From Streptomyces eurocidicus (GTDB taxonomy: Bacteria; Actinomycetota; Actinomycetes; Streptomycetales; Streptomycetaceae), in assembly GCF_002891295.1 (NCBI RefSeq), contig NZ_LGUI01000004.1, positions 682,001 to 746,000 on the forward strand: a stretch of DNA of 64,000 nucleotides, given 5' to 3'. How positions within the stretch are numbered: the first letter of the stretch is position 1; each line of letters opens with the position of its first letter. The position numbers and the translations under genes are program-made. The notes below the pieces were generated by a model that saw only the letters and a list, made by a program, of their open reading frames with translations, was not told the origin of the DNA and ran no database searches. Below are positions 18,354 to 27,309 of this stretch, in pieces.

Positions 18354-18751
18354 GTCGCTCTCCCCCTCTGGGTGTCTGCGGTGTCTCCAGCGCACGTAAC
18401 GCGTGAGAGGCCGGACTTGTGCCCGACCTGAGGCGGAGATTTTGCCTCACATCAAGGTCTGTTACTCAATCGACACCCAACCGCACACCTGAAGAGGTGA
18501 TGGGGTTGGGTGGCGAACCGGACCGTACACGGTCCGAAAGCCGCATGCGGATACGCCATCCCGTGTACTTCCCGTGATCAGGACCAATGGAAACCCCCAT
18601 TTTCCCGGCGTTCCGCCGGTCCCGTCGATCACGGAGAGTGGATGGCCTGAAGTTTGCGCATGTGAGCGATCACACACGCCTACAGCAAGGGTCGGACCGT
18701 GAAAATTCCGCCCAAAGCGAACCCGCAGCCGCCCTATTCTCGCAGAATCTG
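18354..18751. promoter_or_regulatory. Intergenic region between cutS and DUF4193
   Basis: About 400 bases without a convincing gene; the small open frames here have no motif. It contains an 8-base-arm hairpin (18519-18536) that could end cutS transcription and a TGTGA-GCGA-TCACA dyad at 18661-18674. The DUF4193 promoter should lie next to 18360-18450. Confidence 0.45.
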
Positions 18752-20020
18752 TCAGGTGGGCAGTACCACTCTCATGATCAATCCGCCCCCCTCGCGTGAT
18801 TCGGCCGTGATCCGGCCGCCGTGGGCGCGCGCCACGGAGCGCACGATCGACAGTCCGAGGCCCACCCCCTTGTCGCTCCCGGTGCGCTCCGTGCGCAGCC
18901 GGCGGAACGGCTCGAAGATGTTGTCCAGCTCGTACGCCGGGACGACCGGCCCGGTGTTCTCGACCACCAGCAGGGCGTGGCCCGGCATGGCCTGGGTGGT
19001 GACCTCCACCCAGCCGTCGTCCGTGTTGTAGCGCACGGCGTTCTGCACCAGGTTCAGCGCGATGCGCTCCAGGAGCACGCCGTTGCCCTGGACCACCGCG
19101 GGCTCCCGGGTGCCCCGCAGCTCCACGCCCTTGCCCTGCGCCTCCGCACGGGCCTGGTCCAGCGCCCTGGAGGCCACCTCGGCGAGGTCCACGGGCTTGC
19201 GGTCCACGATCTCGTTGTCGCTCCTGGCGAGCAGCAGCAGGCCCTCCACGAGCTGCTCGCTGCGCTCGTTGGTGGCCAGCAGCGTCTTGCCCAGCTGCTG
19301 GAGCTCCACCGGGGCCCCCGGATCGGAGAGGTGGACCTCCAGCAGCGTGCGGTTGATCGCCAGTGGGGTCCGCAGCTCGTGCGAGGCGTTGGCCACGAAG
19401 CGCTGCTGCGCGGTGAAGGCCCGCTCCAGCCGGTCGAGCATCTCGTCGAAGGTGTCCGAGAGCTCCTTCAACTCGTCCTCCGGCCCACCCAGTTCGATCC
19501 GCCGGGAGAGGTCCGTGGCGGCGACCCGGCGGGCGGTGCGGGTCATCCTGCCCAGGGGCGAGAGGACCCGGCCGGCCATCGCGTAGCCGAAGGCGAAGGC
19601 GATCACGGCGAGGCCGAGGAGGGCGAGGAGGGAGCGCTTGAGCAGGCCGTCGAGGGCCACGGCGCGCTGGTGCTCCATGCAGCGGCGCAGGCCGCTCATG
19701 AAGACGTCGCTGTCGTTGGTCGAGGTCAGGTACCCGCAGGTGCCGCTCGTCTCGACCCGCGCGTTGACGATCCGGAACGGCAGCTCGTTGCCCTGGCTCA
19801 GGGCGCTCGCCGCCAGCAGGTAGATGATCGTCAGCAGCAGCACCCCGGCCATCAGGAACATCCCGCCGTACAGCAGCGTGAGGCGTATCCGGATGGTCGG
19901 GCGCAGCCAGGGGAACGGCCGCACGACCGGCTGGCGGGGGTCCCAGCTGGGCTTGGGCGGCGTGGGCCGGGAGCCGGCCGGCGGGGCCGGGGCGGCGGAG
20001 GCGGGGGGTGTGGAGGGCAA
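18752..20020 (-). CDS. cutS: Sensor histidine kinase CutS
   Basis: This membrane kinase of about 422 residues is the partner of CutR. After a Pro-rich N-terminus, a first membrane segment (LYGGMFLMAGVLLLTIIYLL) precedes a short extracytoplasmic sensor of about 50 residues. The sensor contains exactly two cysteines (SGTCGYL and LRRCMEHQ). A second membrane segment (LALLGLAVIAFAFGYAMAG) follows, then HAMP, the HisKA box ASHELRTPLAINRT and an HATPase with NLVQNAVRYN and GVGLGLSIVRSVARAHGG. The two sensor cysteines match what is reported for CutS, where they are proposed to respond to extracellular disulfide stress. The start is probably TTG 20020, five bases past the CutR stop; longer frames overlap cutR by over 100 bases. 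Confidence 0.9.
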   Translation of the reverse strand: MPSTPPASAAPAPPAGSRPTPPKPSWDPRQPVVRPFPWLRPTIRIRLTLLYGGMFLMAGVLLLTIIYLLAASALSQGNELPFRIVNARVETSGTCGYLTSTNDSDVFMSGLRRCMEHQRAVALDGLLKRSLLALLGLAVIAFAFGYAMAGRVLSPLGRMTRTARRVAATDLSRRIELGGPEDELKELSDTFDEMLDRLERAFTAQQRFVANASHELRTPLAINRTLLEVHLSDPGAPVELQQLGKTLLATNERSEQLVEGLLLLARSDNEIVDRKPVDLAEVASRALDQARAEAQGKGVELRGTREPAVVQGNGVLLERIALNLVQNAVRYNTDDGWVEVTTQAMPGHALLVVENTGPVVPAYELDNIFEPFRRLRTERTGSDKGVGLGLSIVRSVARAHGGRITAESREGGGLIMRVVLPT

Positions 20021-20025
20021 GGGGA

Positions 20026-20679
20026 TCAGATCCGGTATCCCGAGCCGGGCACGGTCACGATGACCGGCGGCTCGCCGAGCTTGCGGCGCAGGGTCATGAC
20101 GGTGACCCTGACGACGTTGGTGAACGGGTCGGTGTTCTCGTCCCACGCCTTCTCCAGCAGCTGCTCGGCCGAGACGACGGCGCCCTCGCTGCGCATGAGG
20201 ACCTCCAGGACGGCGAACTCCTTCGGCGCGAGCTGGACCTCACGGCCCTCGCGGAAGACCTCGCGGCGGTTGGGGTCGAGCTTGATGCCGGCCCGCTCCA
20301 GGACCGGGGGCAGGGCCACGGTCGTACGGCGGCCGAGGGCCCGGACGCGGGCGGTCAGCTCGCTGAAGGCGAAGGGCTTGGGGAGGTAGTCGTCCGCGCC
20401 GATCTCCAGGCCCTCCACGCGGTCGCTGACGTCGCCGGAGGCGGTCAGCATCAGCACCCGGGTGGGCATGCCGAGCTCGACGACCTTGCGGCAGACGTCG
20501 TCGCCGTGGACGACGGGCAGGTCACGGTCGAGCACGATGACGTCGTAGTCGTTGACGGCGATGCGCTCCAGGGCCGCGGCCCCGTCGTACACGACGTCGA
20601 CGGCCATGGCCTCCCGGCGCAGTCCGGTGGCGACGGCATCTGCGAGCAGCTGCTCGTCCTCGACGACGAGTACGCGCAC
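20026..20679 (-). CDS. cutR: Response regulator CutR
   Basis: This 217-residue OmpR-family regulator has the same length as S. lividans CutR. The receiver has DE at the acidic pocket (VVEDEQ), phospho-Asp in VIVLDRDLPVVHGDD and KPFAFSEL. The C-terminal winged helix contains LAPKEFAVLEVLMRSEGAVV, TNVVRVTVMTLRRKLG and ends VPGSGYRI. The start is GTG 20679, with GGAAGGAAG about 7 bases upstream; the open frame beyond it is non-coding. Gene order cutR-cutS on the reverse strand with about 5 bases between them indicates an operon, divergent from a 55-residue ORF. Confidence 0.92.
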   Translation of the reverse strand: MRVLVVEDEQLLADAVATGLRREAMAVDVVYDGAAALERIAVNDYDVIVLDRDLPVVHGDDVCRKVVELGMPTRVLMLTASGDVSDRVEGLEIGADDYLPKPFAFSELTARVRALGRRTTVALPPVLERAGIKLDPNRREVFREGREVQLAPKEFAVLEVLMRSEGAVVSAEQLLEKAWDENTDPFTNVVRVTVMTLRRKLGEPPVIVTVPGSGYRI

Positions 20680-21001
20680 GGCGTTCTTCCTTCCCTTTGA
20701 GCCCTGGGGGCACATGATGAGACCCGGTTCCCGGGTATATCCATCCTGCCTGCAACGCCGGTAAACCGGCCGTAAGGGGCTCCTGGCAGCCAGTGAGCAT
20801 CGGGTTCCGGCGAGATTCCGGATTGGCGTGTGGCGGCAGGTTTCCGCGCGGAGCACGGTGGGGAAGACGTCTGCACACCCGCGATCACACCGGCCCTGGC
20901 GGCCGCACGCCGTGTGCCACCCGCCCTCCGGGCCCGGTCGTGATCGTTTCGCCGTCGGCACACCCCCGTGCCATCGACCCACGACGAGGGGGCGCAGCAC
21001 C

Positions 21002-21169
21002 ATGGACGCGTTCACCGCTGGCATTCTGCAGCGCATAGAGACCACCCGGTCCGACCTGGACCAGGCCCGTAGGTCGGGCGACGAATTCCTCGCCGAGGTG
21101 GAGCAGGCCGCACTGGACGATCTGCACCGCCTGGCCGCCGAACACGGCGTCCAGGTCACGGCCGCTTAG
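21002..21169 (+). CDS. Small helical protein divergent from cutR
   Basis: This 55-residue protein, MDAFTAGILQRIETTRSDLD onward, is strongly charged and heptad-like (LDQARRSGDEFLAEVEQAALDDL), consistent with a short coiled coil. The ATG is preceded by GAGGGGGCGCAGCACC. A strong hairpin terminator follows at 21197-21228, which supports its being a real transcription unit. I recognise it only as the kind of small protein found beside cutRS in Streptomyces. Function is unknown. Confidence 0.75.
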   Translation: MDAFTAGILQRIETTRSDLDQARRSGDEFLAEVEQAALDDLHRLAAEHGVQVTAA

Positions 21170-21196
21170 GCCGTAAGGGGCCGATCCACGCAGCGG

Positions 21197-21228
21197 AGCG
21201 CCCCCGTGCCGGTCGGCACGGGGGCGCT
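21197..21228. terminator. Hairpin terminator between convergent genes
   Basis: 14-base perfect arms (21197-21210 and 21215-21228) with a 4-base loop, between the 55-residue ORF and the convergent inositol monophosphatase gene. Confidence 0.85.
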
Positions 21229-21282
21229 CTGTGCGCTCTGTGCGGCCGCCTCGCGACCTGCCGGGCCCGCCGGGGTCCCGGT

Positions 21283-22083
21283 CTAGTCCCGCCAGGCCCC
21301 GAGCTCGTCCAGGCGGGCCTGGAGGGGTTCGAAGAGGCCGGGCGGGGCGGCCACGGTGAGCTCGCCCGATTCCGCTTCGCCGGGGCGGCCGCCGGTCAGG
21401 GCGCCCGCCTCCCGGGCGATGAGGGCGCCGGCCGCGTGGTCCCAGGGGTTGAGGCCCCGCTCGTAGTAGCCGTCGAGCCGGCCGCAGGCCACGTCGCAGA
21501 GGTCGATGGCGGCCGAACCGCCGCGCCGGATGTCCCGCACCTCGGGCAGCAGCGCCCGCAGCACCTCGGCCTGGGCGGCCCGGCGCTCGGTGAGGTAGCC
21601 GAAGCCCGTGCCGATCAGGGCCTGGCCGAAGGCGGGCGCGGGCCGGACCGTCAGCGGCAGGTCGCCGGCGAAGGCGCCCCCGCCGCGGACCGCGCGGTAC
21701 GTCTCGCCGCGTACGGGGGCGGCGACCACGCCTACGGCCGTCTCGCCGTCGATCTCGGCGGCGATGGAGACGGCCCAGGAGGGCAGCCCGTACAGATAGT
21801 TGACCGTGCCATCGATCGGATCGACGACCCAGCGCACTCCGCTGGTGCCGGCGGTGCTGGCGCCCTCCTCGCCCAGCACCCCGTCGGCGGGGCGGCGCTC
21901 GGCCAGGAAGTCGGTGATCAGCTTCTCGGCGGCGAGGTCCATCTCGGTGACGACGTCGATCGGGCTGGTCTTGGTGGCGGCCACGCCCAGGTCGGCCGGG
22001 CGGCCGTCGCGCAGCAGCGCGCCCGCGCGGGCGGCGGCCTCCAGGGCGACGGAGAGGAGTTCGGCCTTCAGGGGGTCGGTCAT
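21283..22083 (-). CDS. Inositol monophosphatase family protein
   Basis: This 266-residue Mg2+-dependent phosphatase belongs to the SuhB/IMPase superfamily. Metal-ligand motifs are complete: GEEGAS (Glu after the lid), WVVDPIDGTVNYLYGLPSW (DPxDGT) and GLNPWDHAAGALIAREAGA (WDxxAG). The ATG at 22083 lies 14 bases after the ferrochelatase stop, so the two are probably co-transcribed. Substrate could be myo-inositol-1-phosphate or another small phosphate ester; the sequence does not decide. Length and motifs are normal. Confidence 0.92.
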   Translation of the reverse strand: MTDPLKAELLSVALEAAARAGALLRDGRPADLGVAATKTSPIDVVTEMDLAAEKLITDFLAERRPADGVLGEEGASTAGTSGVRWVVDPIDGTVNYLYGLPSWAVSIAAEIDGETAVGVVAAPVRGETYRAVRGGGAFAGDLPLTVRPAPAFGQALIGTGFGYLTERRAAQAEVLRALLPEVRDIRRGGSAAIDLCDVACGRLDGYYERGLNPWDHAAGALIAREAGALTGGRPGEAESGELTVAAPPGLFEPLQARLDELGAWRD

Positions 22084-22097
22084 GGTGCGGGGGCTCC

Positions 22098-23261
22098 TCA
22101 GGCGTACGGGCTGTCGGCGCCGGCGGCGGCCGGGCGGGGGGCCCGGGCCGGGCAGCAGCCGACGGGGCAGAGGTCGTGCGAGGGGCCGAGGGCGCCGAGG
22201 GCGCAGCGCCCGGGCCGCTCGCCGCGCTCGGTGGCGGCGCGCTCCAGGACCAGCTCGCGGACGGCGGCGGCGAAGCGCGGGTCGGCGCCGACCGTGGCGG
22301 CGCGGGCGACCGGCAGTCCGAGGTCGGCGGCCTTGGCGGTGGCCTCGGTGTCGAGGTCGTACTTGACCTCCATGTGGTCCGAGACGAAGCCGATGGGGAC
22401 CATGACGACGGCGGGGACGCCCTCGCCGTGCAGGGTCTCCAGGTGCTCGCAGATGTCGGGCTCCAGCCAGGGGATGTGCGGGGCGCCGCTGCGGGACTGG
22501 TAGACGAGCCGCCAGGGGCGGTCGGCGCCGGTCTCCTCGCGGACCGCCTCGGCGACCGTCCGGGCGACGTCGAGGTGCTCGGCGACGTAGGCGCCGCCGT
22601 CGCCGTGGCCCTCGGCGGGCCCGGAGGAGTCCGCGGCGGCCGTGGGGATGGAGTGTGTGGTGAAGGCCAGGTGGGCGCCGGCCCGTACGTCCTCGGGCAG
22701 CTCGGCGAGCGCGGCGAGCGTCGCGTCGACCATGGGTCGGACGAAGCCGGGGTGGTTGAAGTAGTGCCGCAGCTTGTCGACGCGCGGCGGGGTCAGGCCC
22801 TCGGCCTCCAGGGCGGCGAGGGCGTCCGCGAGGTTCTCGCGGTACTGCCGGCAGCCGGAGTAGGAGGCGTAGGCGCTGGTGGCCAGGGTCAGGACGCGGC
22901 GGTGGCCGGCGGCCGTCAGCTCGCGCAGGGTGTCGGTCAGGTACGGCGCCCAGTTGCGGTTGCCCCAGTGGACCGGCAGGTCGAGGCCGTGCTCGGCGAA
23001 GTCCTCGCGCAGCGCGCCGAGCAGCTCGCGGTTCTGGTCGTTGATCGGGCTGACGCCGCCGAAGAGGAAGTAGTGCTGCCCGACCTCCTTGAGCCGCTCG
23101 CGGGGGATGCCGCGCCCCCGGGTGACGTTCTCCAGGAACGGGACGACGTCGTCCGGGCCTTCGGGGCCGCCGAAGGAGAGCAGCAACAGGGCGTCGTACG
23201 GCGCGGCTGCCGACGGGGGTGCCTGCTGGTCTGCTGGCTTGTCTGCTGTCTGGTCCGACAT
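22098..23261 (-). CDS. hemH: Ferrochelatase (coproporphyrin III type)
   Basis: This 387-residue enzyme inserts Fe2+ into a porphyrin. In Actinobacteria it acts on coproporphyrin III (the CpfC role) rather than protoporphyrin IX. Visible blocks are [34 protein letters not shown], the catalytic-His region LAFTTHSIP and the Glu-containing [18 protein letters not shown]. Cysteines in [10 protein letters not shown] and the C-terminal C-x12-C-x2-CC cluster match the [2Fe-2S] ligands known from mycobacterial ferrochelatase. A His-poor Ala/Pro tail follows. The ATG at 23261 is clear, and the gene diverges from the MFS transporter. Confidence 0.94.
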   Translation of the reverse strand: MSDQTADKPADQQAPPSAAAPYDALLLLSFGGPEGPDDVVPFLENVTRGRGIPRERLKEVGQHYFLFGGVSPINDQNRELLGALREDFAEHGLDLPVHWGNRNWAPYLTDTLRELTAAGHRRVLTLATSAYASYSGCRQYRENLADALAALEAEGLTPPRVDKLRHYFNHPGFVRPMVDATLAALAELPEDVRAGAHLAFTTHSIPTAAADSSGPAEGHGDGGAYVAEHLDVARTVAEAVREETGADRPWRLVYQSRSGAPHIPWLEPDICEHLETLHGEGVPAVVMVPIGFVSDHMEVKYDLDTEATAKAADLGLPVARAATVGADPRFAAAVRELVLERAATERGERPGRCALGALGPSHDLCPVGCCPARAPRPAAAGADSPYA

Positions 23262-23400
23262 GCGTCCGATCCTGCCACCCTGTCCTGACGGGCAGGAAAT
23301 GGCCGTGCGTAGGACGCGCGTACGCACGTAAGCTGTATCGGCCACTTACAGCCCTTACGGACGTCCCGTCGCCGCTCGTGCCCCGCCCGGCCCCCACGCC

Positions 23401-24732
23401 GTGCCGTCCCGCCCGCCCGTCCCCCTCCCGAGCCTCCTGGCGGTCCTCTTGCCCAGCTCCTACCGCGACATATTCGCCGTCCCCGGCGCCAGGGGCTTCT
23501 CCGCCGCCGGCCTCATCGGCCGGATGCCGCTGTCCATGCTCGGCATCGGCATCGTCACGATGATCTCCCAGCTCACCGGCCGGTACGGGCTGGCCGGCGC
23601 GCTCTCCGCGGCGCTGGCCGTCTCGGCCGCCGTGCTCGGCCCGCAGGTGTCCCGGCTCGTCGACCGGCACGGACAGCGCCGGGTGCTGCGCCCGGCGATG
23701 CTGATCGCCGTGGTCTCGGTGGCGGGGCTGGTGCTCAGCGCCCAGCAGCGCTGGCCGGACTGGACCCTGTTCGTCTTCGCGGCCTGCGCGGGCAGCACGC
23801 CCAGCGTGGGGTCGATGGTGCGAGCCCGCTGGGCGGCGGTCTACGGCGGCACCCGCGAGCTGCACACGGCCTACGCCTTCGAGTCCGTCGTCGACGAGGT
23901 GTGCTTCATCTTCGGGCCGATCCTGTCGATCGGGCTGTCCACGGCCTGGTTCCCGGAGGCCGGACCGCTGCTGGCCGCCGCCTTCCTCGCGGCCGGGGTC
24001 TGGTGGCTGACGGCACAGCGCGGCACCGAGCCCGCCCCGCACCCCCGCGGGCAGCACACGGGGGGCTCCGCGCTGCGCTCGCGCCCCCTCCAGGTGCTGG
24101 TGGCGACCTTCGTCGCGATGGGCGCGATCTTCGGCACGATCGACGTGGTGACGGTCGCCTTCGCCGAGGACGAGGGCCACAAGGCGATGGCGAGCCTGGT
24201 GCTCGCCGTGTACGCGCTGGGCTCCTGCCTGGCCGGCGCGATCTTCGGGCTGCTCCACCTCAAGAGCGATATGGCGCTCCGCTGGCTCCTGGGCGTGAGT
24301 GCGATGGCCGTGAGTATGATCCCCCTCCAACTGGTCGGGAGCCTGCCGCTCCTGGCCGTGGCGCTCTTCGTCGCGGGCCTGTCCATCGCGCCGACCATGG
24401 TGACGACGATGGCCCTCGTCGAACAGCACGTACCGCGCGCGAAGCTGACCGAGGGCATGACCTGGACGAGCACCGGGCTCGCGGTCGGCGTGGCGCTGGG
24501 GTCGTCGGCCGCCGGCTGGGCGGTCGACGCCGCGGGGCCCGAGGCGGGGTACGGGGTGGCCGGCGTGGCGGGGGTGCTCGCGGCGGCGGTCGCGTTCCTG
24601 GGATACCGCCGGCTCCGGGAGCCGGCGCCGCAGCGGCCCGGCCCGTCCGCGCCGCAGGCAAGGGGAGGGGCTGGGGCGGATGGCGGAGACGACGACCGCG
24701 ACGGGAAGCGGGACAAGGGGCGCGTGGCGTAA
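23401..24732 (+). CDS. MFS transporter
   Basis: This 443-residue membrane protein has 12 predicted helices and the major-facilitator pattern: DRHGQRRVLRP after helix 2-3 (the conserved D-x-x-G-R/K loop) and a long central loop around 200-220 (AQRGTEPAPHPRGQH). A second half follows with TFVAMGAIFGTIDVVTVAFAE and MALVEQHVPRAKLTEGMTW. It is likely an exporter of small molecules of the actinobacterial 'YbfB/arabinose-efflux-like' kind; substrate is unknown. The start is GTG 23401. Its 3' end overlaps the next gene by 53 bases in another frame, so the two are coupled. The hydrophilic C-terminal tail is Asp/Gly/Lys-rich. Confidence 0.88.
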   Translation: MPSRPPVPLPSLLAVLLPSSYRDIFAVPGARGFSAAGLIGRMPLSMLGIGIVTMISQLTGRYGLAGALSAALAVSAAVLGPQVSRLVDRHGQRRVLRPAMLIAVVSVAGLVLSAQQRWPDWTLFVFAACAGSTPSVGSMVRARWAAVYGGTRELHTAYAFESVVDEVCFIFGPILSIGLSTAWFPEAGPLLAAAFLAAGVWWLTAQRGTEPAPHPRGQHTGGSALRSRPLQVLVATFVAMGAIFGTIDVVTVAFAEDEGHKAMASLVLAVYALGSCLAGAIFGLLHLKSDMALRWLLGVSAMAVSMIPLQLVGSLPLLAVALFVAGLSIAPTMVTTMALVEQHVPRAKLTEGMTWTSTGLAVGVALGSSAAGWAVDAAGPEAGYGVAGVAGVLAAAVAFLGYRRLREPAPQRPGPSAPQARGGAGADGGDDDRDGKRDKGRVA

Positions 24733-26011
24733 CTGGGCGGGGAACGTCACCGCCCGGCCCGCGCGGACCGTGGCACCCGCGAGCACGGCGGAACTGGCGG
24801 CGGCGGTGGCCCGGGCCGCGTCGGACGGGTTACGGGTCAAGGCCGTCGGCTCGGGCCACTCCTTCACCGCGGCGGCCGCCACCGACGGCCTGCTGGTCCG
24901 CCCCGACCGCCTCACCGGCGTCCGGGACGTCGACCGGCGCGCCGGGACGGTGACGGTGGCCGCCGGCACCACGCTGCGGCGGCTCAACACGGAGCTGGCC
25001 GCGCGGGGCCTGTCGCTGGCCAACATGGGCGACATCATGGAGCAGACCGTCTCCGGGGCCGTCAGCACCGGCACCCATGGCACGGGACGGGACTCGGCCT
25101 CACTGTCCGCCCAGGTCAGAGCCCTGGAGCTGGTGACCGCCGACGGCCGTGCGCTCCGCTGTTCGGCGCGGGAGCACCCCGAGGTCTTCGCGGCGGCCCG
25201 GCTGGGGCTGGGCGCGCTGGGCGTGATCAGCGAGCTCACCTTCGCGGTGGAGCCGTCGTTCCTGCTCAGGGCCTGCGAGGAGCCCATGGCGCTGGACCGG
25301 GTGACGGCCGAGTTCGATCAGCTCGTGGCCGAGAACGAGCACTTCGAGTTCTTCTGGTTCCCCCACACCTCCGGCTGTGTCACCAAGCGCAACAACCGCA
25401 GCGCGGGCCCCGCGGCTCCGCCCGGCCGAATAGGCGCCTGGGTCGAGGACGAGCTGGTCTCCAACGGTCTCTTCCAGGCCGTCTGCACGGCCGGCCGCGC
25501 CGTGCCCGCGGCCGTGCCGGGCCTGGCCCGGGTCGCCGGCCGCGCCCTGTCCGCCCGCACCTACACCGACGTCGCCTACAAGGTCTTCACCAGCCCGCGC
25601 CGGGTCCGCTTCGTGGAGATGGAGTACGCCCTGCCGCGCGAGACCGCGCTGGCGGCGCTGGCCGAGCTCAAGGCGATGATCGAACGCTCCCGGCTGCGGA
25701 TCGGGTTCCCGGTGGAGGTACGGATCGCGCCGGCCGACGACATCCCGCTGTCCACCGGGCAGGGCCGGGAGACGGCCTATCTCGCGGTGCACATGTACCG
25801 GGGCGCGCCCTATCGCGCGTACTTCGCGGCGGCGGAGCGGATCATGACGGCGCACGGGGGGCGGCCGCACTGGGGGAAGCTGCACGGGCGCGACGCGGAG
25901 TATCTGGCCGGGGTGTATCCGCGGTTCGGGGAGTTCATGGCGGTGCGGGATCGGGTGGATCCCGGGCGGGTGTTCGGGAACGAGTATCTGCGGCGGGTGC
26001 TGGGCGGGTGA
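24680..26011 (+). CDS. D-arabinono-1,4-lactone oxidase family FAD protein
   Basis: This 443-residue flavoprotein belongs to the aldonolactone oxidase/alditol oxidase family. The N-terminal FAD_binding_4 (PCMH) domain carries RVKAVGSGHSFTAAAATDG and GTTLRRLNTELAARGLSL, then GAVSTGTHGTGRDSASLS, with the GTHGTG FAD-binding loop. The C-terminal ALO domain (about 180-440) contains EFFWFPHTSGCVTKRNN, PVEVRIAPADD and the closing HWGKLHGRDAEYL, with DPGRVFGNEYLRRVLG at the C-terminus. It oxidises a sugar lactone or polyol using O2 or another acceptor; the true substrate is undetermined. It overlaps the MFS gene by 53 bases and ends before a strong shared terminator. Confidence 0.92.
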   Translation: MAETTTATGSGTRGAWRNWAGNVTARPARTVAPASTAELAAAVARAASDGLRVKAVGSGHSFTAAAATDGLLVRPDRLTGVRDVDRRAGTVTVAAGTTLRRLNTELAARGLSLANMGDIMEQTVSGAVSTGTHGTGRDSASLSAQVRALELVTADGRALRCSAREHPEVFAAARLGLGALGVISELTFAVEPSFLLRACEEPMALDRVTAEFDQLVAENEHFEFFWFPHTSGCVTKRNNRSAGPAAPPGRIGAWVEDELVSNGLFQAVCTAGRAVPAAVPGLARVAGRALSARTYTDVAYKVFTSPRRVRFVEMEYALPRETALAALAELKAMIERSRLRIGFPVEVRIAPADDIPLSTGQGRETAYLAVHMYRGAPYRAYFAAAERIMTAHGGRPHWGKLHGRDAEYLAGVYPRFGEFMAVRDRVDPGRVFGNEYLRRVLGG

Positions 26012-26121
26012 GCGGGTGGGGGGCGGGGGTGGGGTGCCGCTGCGCGGGGCTTTTTCCCCTACCCGCCCCTTCCCGTAACCGGGGCTGACGCCCCGGGCCC
26101 CTTTCCGCGCTCCGCGCGGTG

Positions 26122-26170
26122 TCCTCAAACGCCGGACGGGCTGAAAATCAGCCCGTCCGGCGTTTGAGGA
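26122..26170. terminator. Perfect 23-bp hairpin between convergent genes (dispersed element)
   Basis: Arms at 26122-26144 and 26148-26170 are perfect complements with an AAA loop. It lies between convergent stops at 26011 and 26200, so it can terminate both strands. The arm sequence (CCGTCCGGCGTTTGAGGA) is one I recognise as recurring in intergenic regions of many Streptomyces genomes, so it is probably a dispersed palindromic element recruited as terminator. Confidence 0.85.
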
Positions 26171-26199
26171 CATTCGAGAAAGGGCGGGGCGGGTCCCCG

Positions 26200-27309
26200 T
26201 TATGAGACCGGGGTCTGCTTGCCCGTTGTGGCGGCGCCCGCCGCCGCGTTCTGCTCCGGCGGCTTCGGCGTGCTCTGGCCGCCACTCGTGCCCTGCCCGC
26301 CGGTCGTCGTCCCGCCGTCGGTCTTGCCGCCGTCGGAACCCCCCTTGCCGCTGTCGGGCGACTGCCCGCCCCCGGAGGGGTTCGGCTTCGGGGACGGCGA
26401 GGAGCCGCCCGTGGACGGGTCCACCGGGTCCGGGGACGTGGACGGGTCCGGCGACCGCTTGCCCGGGTCGCCGCCCGGCTCGGACGTACCGGGGTCCGGC
26501 GCGCCGCCGTCCCGGTCCTTGCCGCTCTCCCGGCCGCCGCCCTGCTCCGTGCCCCGCTCGGGTCCGGGGTCCTGCTTCTTGCCCGAGTTCCCGCCCCCGC
26601 CGGTCAGGATCTGGTTGACGGACGTGCCCTTGCCGCCGTCGGCGGTCTTGCCGCTGACCAGTTCGACGGCGGTCACCGTGCCCATGGCCAGGACGAAGAT
26701 CGCGGCGGCGGCCAGCAGCGGGCGCTTGTAGCCGCGCCACCGCGTGCCGTGCGTGATGCCGGACGTGTACTCGTCATCGAACGGGGCAGCCGTGCCGTCA
26801 TGACCATCGGAGTGCGGATCGGCGTGCGGGGTGGAATTCGCTCCCGCGTGTGCGCCGTTTCGCTCCGGCGGATGATCCACGCTGCGCAACAGCTGGGTCG
26901 CGTCGGCGGCGGGCCGTGCGGCGGCCGGGTCGACGCCGGGGAGCAGCCGCGTGGCGTCCGCGTCACCCACCTGGCCCAACAGCTGGGTGCGATCCCACGC
27001 GGGGCCGCCACGCCCGACCGCGCGACCCGCGTCCCGGACCGGGACCTGCCGCATCTTCGGCCGTGCGGCCTGGGTCGTCGCCTCTCTGAGCTGCTCGCCC
27101 GTGCGTTTGAACAAGTGCTGGAAGATCGTGCCGCCCGACGTGGCCACGACACTGACGACGCCGGCACCGATGACGGTGCCGTACACCCCGAGCTTGCCGG
27201 CGAGCAGAGCGGCGATCACCGCCGCCAGGGCGCTGCCGGCGACCTGCGCGACGCTCAGTTCCAGACGCTTGTTCTTCTGTTTTGCCTCGCTTTCGCCTTT
27301 GCCGTCCAT
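26200..27309 (-). CDS. Membrane-anchored Pro/Gly/Ser-rich protein of unknown function
   Basis: This 369-residue protein begins with a charged stretch, then two hydrophobic segments at about 22-62 (VAGSALAAVIAALLAGKLGV and GTVIGAGVVSVVATSGGTIF). A long polar linker with repeated TQLLG/TRLLPG/TQLLRS pieces runs from about 105 to 145. A third membrane segment follows at about 200-222 (PLLAAAAIFVLAMGTVTAVELV), then an external tail of 145 residues almost entirely Gly, Ser, Pro, Asp and Lys. The tail looks like a disordered cell-wall-crossing linker without any folded domain. It is divergent from sepH across a 380-base promoter region, and both ends of the gene are well bounded. I do not recognise the family. 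Confidence 0.82.
   Translation of the reverse strand: MDGKGESEAKQKNKRLELSVAQVAGSALAAVIAALLAGKLGVYGTVIGAGVVSVVATSGGTIFQHLFKRTGEQLREATTQAARPKMRQVPVRDAGRAVGRGGPAWDRTQLLGQVGDADATRLLPGVDPAAARPAADATQLLRSVDHPPERNGAHAGANSTPHADPHSDGHDGTAAPFDDEYTSGITHGTRWRGYKRPLLAAAAIFVLAMGTVTAVELVSGKTADGGKGTSVNQILTGGGGNSGKKQDPGPERGTEQGGGRESGKDRDGGAPDPGTSEPGGDPGKRSPDPSTSPDPVDPSTGGSSPSPKPNPSGGGQSPDSGKGGSDGGKTDGGTTTGGQGTSGGQSTPKPPEQNAAAGAATTGKQTPVS

Noticed and set aside
18462-18799. Small open frames on both strands between cutS and DUF4193
   Set aside because: No recognisable motif, no convincing ribosome-binding sites, and base composition unlike neighbouring genes.
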